Source: Candidatus Nitrosopumilus sp. SW (GTDB lineage Archaea; Thermoproteota; Nitrososphaeria; Nitrososphaerales; Nitrosopumilaceae). From it: a DNA stretch of 64,000 nt. Under the pieces are notes generated by a model. It worked only from the letters and a program-made list of their open reading frames with translations. It searched no databases and had not been told where the DNA came from. Where the stretch lies: positions 1,435,621 to 1,499,620 of the forward strand of contig NZ_CP035425.1 of the NCBI RefSeq assembly GCF_006740685.1. The letters run 5' to 3'. The position numbers and the translations under genes are program-made. Shown one piece after another: positions 50,207-57,172 of this stretch. Position 1 is the first letter of the stretch. Each line of letters starts with the position of its first letter.

Positions 50207-50226
50207 TTGTTCGTCCATATGAACAA
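50207..50226. promoter_or_regulatory. Operator palindrome before the secretion ATPase gene
   Basis: TTGTTCGTCCATATGAACAA, identical over 20 bases to 52083-52102. On the minus strand a TATA-like TATTATAAAAG ends at 50230, so the palindrome covers the expected transcription start, a repressor position. The 12-mer CATTAAATGAAA precedes both copies. Confidence 0.75.
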
Positions 50227-50361
50227 CGTCTTTTATAATAAATTTCATTTAATGAGATAATTTTACTAGCGAAAGCTCTTTTCAGGCGTGAATTATGAGT
50301 AATTTTGTATAAAATTTGTGGTAAAATCTGGATTTTTTTACTGTTTGTTTTAATGTACAAA

Positions 50362-51189
50362 CTACACTATCTTGAAATCACTATTATCGAAAACCATTAT
50401 TTTCAAATCCGAATAAAATGATAATAAGTTGGGCTCTGTAATTGGTGCCTCTCCTGGATGAGCAGCATTATTTCTCATTGTAAAACAAATTTCTAAACGA
50501 TCATGCTCATTTGTATCAATTAATCCCCAATACTCCACAATCCATAGAATATCTGTATCAAAAACAGTTTGTAATTCGGAAAGAGAACCAATATCAAATG
50601 ATTTGCTGAATCTTTTGTACCTTCCTTTAGTTTTGCCTTTCATCTCTACACTTTTTCTATTAAATTCGTCAAAACCATTTTTTTCAATTACTTTATGGAT
50701 TCTTGCAATGGCTGCACTCCAGCCCAGTACTACTGATGCTCTAAAATATCCTTGATTTGCACAATTCACCGCTTCTGTCAAATACTCAATTTCATCATTA
50801 GTTGCATGTTCTGTTAGAGATTCTAAATCTAATAACTCTGTATTTTGAAAAGGATTTTTTGTGATTTCAAACTTTAACTTTCTTAATTTTGGAATAATAT
50901 TATCCATGCATTCCAAATAACTTGTTTTTCTAGAAACACTTGAAGATAATTTTAATAATTTATCAAAAATTAATTCAAGTTCTGTTATTAGTGATTGTTC
51001 AATTTTTAGAGTAACTAAATCTATCTTGATACCTTCATACCAGGTTCTTACAAATTTCTCTACTTCGTTACGAGTTTCTTTTTTTGAAATATTTGTGGGC
51101 TGAGATTTTAATGACGAATTAAGTTTTTTTGTAGTTTTTTCTAGATTTTCTAAATCTAATAGAATCTCTTGTTTTGATTTAGAGTTCAT
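50362..51189 (-). CDS. HEPN-like protein of a two-gene cassette
   Basis: 275 residues. N-terminal half coiled coil (DLENLEKTTKKLNSSLKSQP, ELELIFDKLLKLSSSVSRKT). C-terminal half helical: LTEAVNCANQGYFRASVVLG, WSAAIARIHKVIEKNGFDEF, and R239-N-N-A-A-H244 (TMRNNAAHPGEAP), the R-x4-6-H arrangement of HEPN ribonucleases and related DUF4145/abortive-infection-type proteins. Whether it cleaves RNA is unknown. Overlaps the upstream 188-residue gene by 11 bases, so it is translated with it. The pair lies between the two arms of the pilus locus. Confidence 0.75.
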   Translation of the reverse strand: MNSKSKQEILLDLENLEKTTKKLNSSLKSQPTNISKKETRNEVEKFVRTWYEGIKIDLVTLKIEQSLITELELIFDKLLKLSSSVSRKTSYLECMDNIIPKLRKLKFEITKNPFQNTELLDLESLTEHATNDEIEYLTEAVNCANQGYFRASVVLGWSAAIARIHKVIEKNGFDEFNRKSVEMKGKTKGRYKRFSKSFDIGSLSELQTVFDTDILWIVEYWGLIDTNEHDRLEICFTMRNNAAHPGEAPITEPNLLSFYSDLKIMVFDNSDFKIV

Positions 51190-51745
51190 TTATTGTTTCA
51201 GATAGTTTTTCTTTACCGTATGGAGATAATTTTACATGTTCTTCGTCGTCAAGATCTTTGAATAATTTTTTATTGTTGTTAAAATTATTCATGAAGTTTT
51301 TACGATTGAGGCATTTGTTTTCATCGCATCTTTTTCGAACATCTTCCATGGAAAATTCAAAAGAACCATTAGTTTTGAGTGTATTTTCTAATGCAGTCAT
51401 CAATGCAATTTGGATCTGAGCTTTTGAAGTAACAGTGGTTGAAATTTTATACGTAGGGGCAATTTCATCTTTACCTGAAATTATGAATTGTTCATAAATT
51501 TTCCCTTCATCTAAAGAAAATTGTCTAAAGAATGCTCTAACTTCAATTGGTACTTGAAAGTCAAATTGATTCTCTTGTGTAGGAATTTCATTTTTTTCTA
51601 TAATTTTTTCTTCAGTTTTAGATTTATTCGAAGATAATTCTGATTCAAGTAACATTTCAAAACATGTTGTTCTATAACTTTCAGGAATACTTTCCACAAT
51701 TTCTACTATTTTCTTTATTTTTGGTTCAAGTTCTTCATAATCCAT
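51179..51745 (-). CDS. Unknown protein with C-terminal winged-helix-like part, partner of HEPN-like gene
   Basis: 188 residues. N-terminal helices (IKKIVEIVESIPESYRTTCF), a disordered Lys/Glu linker, a middle part (VPIEVRAFFRQFSLDEGKIY, YKISTTVTSKAQIQIALMTA) and an end (FSMEDVRKRCDENKCLNRKN, VKLSPYGKEKLSETI) that reads like a DNA-binding winged helix. First gene of the cassette; its promoter region holds the palindrome at 51819. Similar in design to an antitoxin or sensor partner, but unproven. Confidence 0.7.
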   Translation of the reverse strand: MDYEELEPKIKKIVEIVESIPESYRTTCFEMLLESELSSNKSKTEEKIIEKNEIPTQENQFDFQVPIEVRAFFRQFSLDEGKIYEQFIISGKDEIAPTYKISTTVTSKAQIQIALMTALENTLKTNGSFEFSMEDVRKRCDENKCLNRKNFMNNFNNNKKLFKDLDDEEHVKLSPYGKEKLSETINEL

Positions 51746-51818
51746 AAAAAATTATGAATTGATGAACATAATAAGCATTAAGATTTGTATTGTGTTTTTT
51801 ATAATAATACGCTTTAAT

Positions 51819-51836
51819 ATGTGCAAGATTGCGCAT
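51819..51836. promoter_or_regulatory. Palindrome upstream of the HEPN-like cassette
   Basis: ATGTGCAA (51819-51826), GA, TTGCGCAT (51829-51836): 7 of 8 arm positions pair. 74 bp before the ATG at 51745. Candidate operator for the cassette. Confidence 0.45.
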
Positions 51837-52082
51837 AGGTTTAAAAATTAATTTTTATATTTAACAAAACCAATTTTCTTAAAAAATGATGTAAAAACTA
51901 CTCAAAATTCATTTTCTATAATTCCTCATATGTGATGTTGTATTTGCTAATGTGGCCATTATTTTGCAGCTGAAACGTCAACAATTTCAAATGTTTACGA
52001 GATTTTAGATAGCCATACTACAATCTAGTAATGTATGCCAACGGGCCTACATTAAATGAAAAATGTTGTAAGAGACACATTT

Positions 52083-52102
52083 TGTTCGTCCATATGAACA
52101 AC
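52083..52102. promoter_or_regulatory. Operator palindrome before the TackOD1-like gene
   Basis: TTGTTCGTCCATATGAACAA, identical to 50207-50226. Lies 21 bp after the TATA-like CATTAAATGAAA and 79 bp before the ATG at 52181. Confidence 0.75.
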
Positions 52103-52180
52103 ATTTTCCTTTTACTCTTCATTCTATTATGAAAACTACCATGGCCAATGTGAATTTCTCGTACCTAGTGAGGCAGAGCT

Positions 52181-53335
52181 ATGATATTTAGAAGAAAATC
52201 ATCTGAACTGTCCTCATTTGAGACAAAATCTGATTCAAAATCATCTGGTTTTCAGAGTATCTCTTCTATCTTTAAGGGCAACTCTGATGATCCCTCTCTT
52301 GAATCTGTGCCTGAATATGCTATAGAGTCTGAACATCTCATTGAAACAGAACCTGCCAAACCCTCTCCAAACAAATCTGTTAGATTGATTCAAGAAATTC
52401 AAAAACTCCCAGATAAAACAATAATTCCCTTTGTCGATTACAATGAGGGACAATTACTCTATCCAATCTTATCTGAAATTGGACAATCCTCAGATAATCT
52501 ATCTTATCTTGATGGATTAGTTTCTGATGGAATCTTAGAAAAAAAGATTTATGAAAAATTAATTGTTTGTCCTATTCATTCTGATACATTTTCCTCTAGT
52601 GTTCGATTATACTGTCCAAAATGTCACTCTATGGATGTAGAAAAATTAAATTTGTTTGAACATAAAAAATGTGGATACATTACAGAAAGCAGTAATTTTG
52701 ATTTTAGTGATAATGAAAAATCATATTGCCCTTCATGTAAAAAACCAATAACAAATTTTGAAAAGGAAATAAGAGTACCTGCTATGTGGTATCAATGTAA
52801 TGATTGTTCAGAGAAATTCGATGATGCTGTAGTTAAATTACATTGTAGAAAATATGAGCATGATTTTGACACAAATTCTGGACAGTTTGTATCTACATTC
52901 AGATACAAATTAAAAAATTCAGAAATTTCTGTAAATTCTGATACTAGTGAAATTAAAGATGAAATTCAAAAACTATTGGTTGGATTCAATTTTGATTCTC
53001 ATCTCAATTATTCTATTCAGGGAAAAAGTAACAATATACATGAAATTCCAATTTATGGAAAAAACAAAACATCTGGTGAATCAATTTTAATTTTCATCAA
53101 AAATCAATCTCATGGAATTGATCAAACCGATATGAATTCAATTTTGGTCCCCAAATTGGATATAGGACCTACTCATACACTACTGATCACTGTTTCTGCA
53201 ATAACTGATGGTGTGGAGCAATTGGCAAAACATTATGGAATTTACATTATTTGTGAGCCTGATTCATCTCAAATAATTTCTGCTGTTGAAGAATTTGTTT
53301 CAGAATGGTATTCAAAAAATGGTGACAAAAAGTGA
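52181..53335 (+). CDS. TackOD1-like zinc protein with restriction-endonuclease-like C-terminus
   Basis: 384 residues. Disordered Ser-rich N-terminus (~70), helical segment SVRLIQEIQKLPDKTIIPFV, then four Cys clusters at ~130-230 (VCPIHSD, YCPKCHSMDVEKL, KKCGY, YCPSCKK, QCNDCSEKF, HCRKYEHDF), which fit the thaumarchaeal output domain TackOD1. The C-terminal ~120 residues (HEIPIYGKNKTSGESILIFI, GPTHTLLITVSAITDGVEQL, HYGIYIICEP) look like an Mrr-type nuclease fold but without a clear D-ExK. First gene of the plus-strand pilus arm; GTGA overlap with the next gene. Confidence 0.75.
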   Translation: MIFRRKSSELSSFETKSDSKSSGFQSISSIFKGNSDDPSLESVPEYAIESEHLIETEPAKPSPNKSVRLIQEIQKLPDKTIIPFVDYNEGQLLYPILSEIGQSSDNLSYLDGLVSDGILEKKIYEKLIVCPIHSDTFSSSVRLYCPKCHSMDVEKLNLFEHKKCGYITESSNFDFSDNEKSYCPSCKKPITNFEKEIRVPAMWYQCNDCSEKFDDAVVKLHCRKYEHDFDTNSGQFVSTFRYKLKNSEISVNSDTSEIKDEIQKLLVGFNFDSHLNYSIQGKSNNIHEIPIYGKNKTSGESILIFIKNQSHGIDQTDMNSILVPKLDIGPTHTLLITVSAITDGVEQLAKHYGIYIICEPDSSQIISAVEEFVSEWYSKNGDKK

Positions 53336-53886
53336 AAAATGTCTCAAAAAAACCTCATCTGACGAATAGACGTGCAGTCAGTCAAGTAATGGGCAGTATA
53401 GTAATTTTAGGAATAGTCACTTCTGTTGGTTCTGTAATTTTGTTTAATGGTATGGGTAGTATCAGTGCATTTACTTATGATCTTTCATTTCATGAAAAAT
53501 CAAAAAATGAAATTCATCGTGAATACATAATTTTTGAACACATTAGATTTGTCCCTAATGATGATAATATTGAAATTGATTTAGCAAATATTGGAACTGT
53601 TGAATCAACAATTTCTAATATAACTATCTTAAAAATTGATACACAAGAAATTATTGCTAATTGGGTAGATGTAGAAGAAACCATTCATGTTGAAACAAAT
53701 CAAAAAATAATTCTTGACAGTACTGACATATCACTTACTAATGGATTTCTAACTCAAACATGGGATGATGATTATTACTATTATGTCAATGGAGTTCCCT
53801 CCAATGGAATTGCCAAATACAAAATTTCATTGACTACTGTCAAAGGAAATTTTTTCACAACTGTGGCGAGTCCGTTTAATACATAG
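53332..53886 (+). CDS. Pilin-like protein 1 (class III signal peptide)
   Basis: 184 residues, GTG start overlapping the previous TGA. N-terminus ends N-R-R-A then the hydrophobic VSQVMGSIVILGIVTSVGSV, the archaeal pilin/archaellin pattern for processing by a PibD/EppA-type prepilin peptidase. The rest is beta-rich (IEIDLANIGTVESTISNITI) and ends in a strand TTVKGNFFTTVASP. A minor pilin is most likely. Immediately followed by pilin-like protein 2. Confidence 0.8.
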   Translation: MKNVSKKPHLTNRRAVSQVMGSIVILGIVTSVGSVILFNGMGSISAFTYDLSFHEKSKNEIHREYIIFEHIRFVPNDDNIEIDLANIGTVESTISNITILKIDTQEIIANWVDVEETIHVETNQKIILDSTDISLTNGFLTQTWDDDYYYYVNGVPSNGIAKYKISLTTVKGNFFTTVASPFNT

Positions 53887-54594
53887 GTGAAAATATTGTC
53901 TCATGTATATTTTATAAAAAACAATTCTCGTTTGAAAAAAAGACGAGGTGTAACTGATGTTATCAGTACAATGCTATTGATGGCAATAACTGTAACTGGA
54001 GCTACTACACTTACTTATTTTGTAAATGATGGATTTGTTTCTGGAAATATTGCTAGTGTTTCTACATCCGATTCTTCATCATTAAATCTAATGTTATTGG
54101 CATATGATACTAGAGATTCTTCTTCTCTATTGACCATGAATGAAGTTGACAATGATCATTCTCTTAATGACTTTTTATGTGGTTTTTCTTGTAAGGATTT
54201 TCCAAATGCAATCCCTGAAAATAACGGAAGTGAATTTCTAGTATTACAAATTCAAAATAATGCTCTTGACTCAATATTTTTGGAAAATATTTCTATTAAT
54301 GGTGTAGTGCATTATTGGGATCCTGCTACCTCTGGAATCTCATTAGATGCCTCTCAAAATGATTTGATTGGAGGCAAATACCCTTCAGATGGGATGTTTT
54401 CTATCATATCTCCTCAACCTCCACTAATTCAGAATCAAAACAATGAGATTCAAAACGGGGAAATTGTTAATCTTCTAATCAAACTTGGACCAGATGATTC
54501 TGATATTTTATTGAACAAAGGGATTCATGTTTTCCTCAATGTTGGCAAAAACCATCTTGTTGAATTTTTAATTGAAAGTGGAGATGCCAGATGA
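53887..54594 (+). CDS. Pilin-like protein 2 (class III signal peptide)
   Basis: 235 residues, GTG start on the base after the previous stop. K-K-R-R-G precedes the helix VTDVISTMLLMAITVTGATT. The outer domain has two Cys (FLCGFSCKDF) and strands (EFLVLQIQNNALDSIFLENI, FLNVGKNHLVEFLIESG). Likely minor pilin. ATGA overlap with the next gene. Confidence 0.8.
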   Translation: MKILSHVYFIKNNSRLKKRRGVTDVISTMLLMAITVTGATTLTYFVNDGFVSGNIASVSTSDSSSLNLMLLAYDTRDSSSLLTMNEVDNDHSLNDFLCGFSCKDFPNAIPENNGSEFLVLQIQNNALDSIFLENISINGVVHYWDPATSGISLDASQNDLIGGKYPSDGMFSIISPQPPLIQNQNNEIQNGEIVNLLIKLGPDDSDILLNKGIHVFLNVGKNHLVEFLIESGDAR

Positions 54595-56375
54595 GTCGAA
54601 ATACTCGTTTCTTGCCCCAAAATAGACGTGGATTATCTTCTGTGGTGGGGGCATTATTTTTTACAGTATTGATGATTGCTGGATTCTCTGTATTGAGCTT
54701 GGCACTTGATGCTCAAACAGATATTGTAACAACACAAAGAATTGTATCTGATGTTGAAATCAAAAAACAACAAGAACAATTTAGCATTTTATCTTCTGTG
54801 GATGGAAATAATATTCTTGATGTTGGAATTCATAATAAAGGCCAAAACCCAGTTGAAATTTCAAGCATATGGATAATTAACAAAACTTTGACTAATCAAC
54901 CTGTTCAACGTTTTGAAATAAACTATAATGATGCATTTATCCCTTCAAATTTTAAAACAAATGTTGTTGAAACACAAAGACTTTCACTTACTCCTGACAC
55001 ATACGATATCAAAGTTATTTCATCACTTGGAACTATAAAAACAGAAGAACTTATTGTTGGTGCCGGTAGTTCTAGTGGCGGATTAAGAGCAGAAATGATT
55101 ACTGATCCTCCAAATGTTGTCATAGGAACCAATGCTACTATTGCAATGGTTGTGACCAACACTGGTGATGGATTAATTCGTGATGTACAACCAGAAATGC
55201 AACCTGTTGGTGGAAGTGGAACTGTTGTTTCTTCATCATCTCATACTCCTCCTTCAGTTGATTTGGATAGAGGAGAATCTGTAATGTTTTCTTGGGATTA
55301 TCAATTAACAGGTGTTAGTGGGGATAATTTCATTTTTTCAGCTTTGGCACGTGGTGATTTTCTTGGAACTGATGATGTCTCAAGTAATGTTGTATCTGAT
55401 ATCAGTGTGCTAAGAGAACCTGGTGAGGGTGGTGGAACGGATCCTGATATTATTGTAGATGAATTATTGGCTAGACCTCAATTGTTTTTCATCATTCCTT
55501 CATCCCAAGGACAATCTGCCGACACCGAAGCATTATGGGGAATTAATGTCGTCAATCCAATTAATGCACCCATGGAGGTCTCAAAATTAATCATAACTGC
55601 ATTTGCTCCTGGTGGAAACAACAATGATGTATTGTTTGATAGAACTGGAGGTAATTGTAATTTTGATCCTATTTCTCCTACCTTGGGTCCTGATACAAAT
55701 TGGTCTTGTCCTTCTGAAAACTCTTTGATGTGGCAAGATACTACTAATCCAATCATAATTCCTGGAAATTCTAGTAGGGCATTCTTAACCAAAGTTGAGC
55801 CTGGAAAACCTTCTGGAAATGTCGGGTTGGAATCTATTTTAGTTCAAGGCTCTGTATTTACCACTCTTGGTTCTTTTGGAAAAGCTGGATATCAATCAAC
55901 AATGTCTGAAACTGCAACATCTATTGCAAATGTCTTTTTGACCGACTCATCTGGTTCTAGATTAAGTGCAAATATTGGTTCTCTTGAAACTGGAATTCTT
56001 CCAAACAATGTTGAAACATTCAGTGTTGCATTAGCTGATATGGATTTATCTGATACAACTATTATTAATTCTGGTGCAAAACTTATCATCAATGTTCCAA
56101 AAGGTTGGACTGATGTAACTCTCATATCGCACCCTGGGTTTGTTTCCACTCCATCTGTTACAACATTTGGAGATTCATCTACCCAAATTGTAGGAATCAC
56201 ATCTTCTCCATTAGGAACTAATACAAATCCAAGTGATGTGATTACATTTACAGCACGCTCTCCTAACATCTCTGATGACAGGCTGTATGTGATGTATGTT
56301 CTTGGTCAAGGAGTCACCTCTAATGGATTTTCCATAGGACCTCTTGCTGAAATCATTCTTCAAGTAGATGGCTAG
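54591..56375 (+). CDS. Large pilin-like adhesin 3 (class III signal peptide)
   Basis: 594 residues. N-R-R-G precedes LSSVVGALFFTVLMIAGFSV. Far longer than a structural pilin; contains CARDB/Ig-like beta domains (NVVIGTNATIAMVVTNTGDG, DVSSNVVSDISVL, FFIIPSSQGQSADTEALWGI) and so resembles tip-adhesin pilins. Hydrophobic N-terminal helix would place it in the filament or at its tip. Overlaps pilin-like gene 2 by four bases. Confidence 0.8.
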   Translation: MSRNTRFLPQNRRGLSSVVGALFFTVLMIAGFSVLSLALDAQTDIVTTQRIVSDVEIKKQQEQFSILSSVDGNNILDVGIHNKGQNPVEISSIWIINKTLTNQPVQRFEINYNDAFIPSNFKTNVVETQRLSLTPDTYDIKVISSLGTIKTEELIVGAGSSSGGLRAEMITDPPNVVIGTNATIAMVVTNTGDGLIRDVQPEMQPVGGSGTVVSSSSHTPPSVDLDRGESVMFSWDYQLTGVSGDNFIFSALARGDFLGTDDVSSNVVSDISVLREPGEGGGTDPDIIVDELLARPQLFFIIPSSQGQSADTEALWGINVVNPINAPMEVSKLIITAFAPGGNNNDVLFDRTGGNCNFDPISPTLGPDTNWSCPSENSLMWQDTTNPIIIPGNSSRAFLTKVEPGKPSGNVGLESILVQGSVFTTLGSFGKAGYQSTMSETATSIANVFLTDSSGSRLSANIGSLETGILPNNVETFSVALADMDLSDTTIINSGAKLIINVPKGWTDVTLISHPGFVSTPSVTTFGDSSTQIVGITSSPLGTNTNPSDVITFTARSPNISDDRLYVMYVLGQGVTSNGFSIGPLAEIILQVDG

Positions 56376-56473
56376 ATGTTCATTTAGTAATACAACTGAA
56401 CAGAATTTCAATTTGTAGTCCGTTTTGAACACAAATTCCTTTAACATCTTTTCTGATTTTAAAAAATTCAGAA

Positions 56474-57130
56474 ATGACACGACTAATGTCAAAACAAAAC
56501 AAATTGACCTCTAGAAAAGCCGTTGCTCCAGTAATTGCAACACTTCTTCTAGTCGCAATCGCAGTTGTTGGTGGCAGTATTGTCTTTGTGTTCTCACAAG
56601 GATTCTTTAGTTCTGCCCAAATCAGCGGTGCTCCACAAATCGAGTCTCTTGAATTTGCAGGATATGATTCAAGAGATATTGACATACTACAATATCATGA
56701 TGGTCAATCCTCAGGTGTTGCAAGTGGTGCCGCAAACAATGGTTTGATCCCAAATGAGAGAGTGATGGTTTATGTCCAAAATCAAGGTGTTTCTAAAGTA
56801 ACACTTACCGAAGTCCGTCTTGCAGGTACGGTGTACACTTACGAAGCTCCTGCTGGTGGTGTTCTAACGGTATTCAGCGCTGGTACTGGTGTACTTGATG
56901 ATGGTGAATTGGACGCCGGTGAATTCTGGATTGGTACTAGAACTGTTTCTGGTGCTGCCGCAGAAATATCTACTACTCAAAGTGCAGAAATTCAACCTGG
57001 ACAAACTGCAACAATCATTCTTGAGTTAGATGAAACTCTCCGAGAAGGCAGAGACGCACAAATCAAACTGACAACAGCTAATGGTGCCGTCTTTGTAGGT
57101 ACTGTAATTGCAGGTCAACAAAGTGGATAA
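56474..57130 (+). CDS. Probable major pilin (class III signal peptide)
   Basis: 218 residues (or 214 from the second ATG at 56486). S-R-K-A precedes VAPVIATLLLVAIAVVGGSI, the best match to the archaeal pilin N-terminal domain of the four. Mature protein is Gly/Ala/Thr-rich (GVLTVFSAGTGVLDDGELDA, QSAEIQPGQTATIILELDET). Its own 98-bp upstream region, a codon choice richer in GC than the neighbours and a T-rich terminator suggest a separate, abundant transcript, hence the major subunit. TGTTCA/TGAACA half-sites lie 71-96 bp upstream. Confidence 0.85.
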   Translation: MTRLMSKQNKLTSRKAVAPVIATLLLVAIAVVGGSIVFVFSQGFFSSAQISGAPQIESLEFAGYDSRDIDILQYHDGQSSGVASGAANNGLIPNERVMVYVQNQGVSKVTLTEVRLAGTVYTYEAPAGGVLTVFSAGTGVLDDGELDAGEFWIGTRTVSGAAAEISTTQSAEIQPGQTATIILELDETLREGRDAQIKLTTANGAVFVGTVIAGQQSG

Positions 57131-57138
57131 CTCCACCC

Positions 57139-57151
57139 TTTTTTCATTTTT
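57139..57151 (+). terminator. T-rich terminator after the major pilin gene
   Basis: TTTTTT-CA-TTTTT nine bases after the pilin stop, preceded by a C-rich CTCCACCC. May limit read-through into the surface-protein gene. Confidence 0.45.
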
Positions 57152-57172
57152 ATGAAAAATAAAAGGAGTGAA

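Larger units (their letters stand above)
51746..52180. other. 435-bp divergent control region between HEPN cassette and pilus arm
   Basis: No convincing gene longer than 20 codons. Holds the palindrome ATGTGCAA-GA-TTGCGCAT (51819-51836) on the cassette side, the TrmB-type operator (52083-52102) and TATA-like CATTAAATGAAA (52050-52061) on the pilus side, and a 16-residue ORF (52141-52191) that runs over the start of the 52181 gene. Confidence 0.6.

Noticed and set aside
56378..56403. TGTTCA-N14-TGAACA upstream of the major pilin as another TrmB site
   Set aside because: Half-sites match but the spacing (14) is far from the N4/N8 of the other sites; kept only as a remark.
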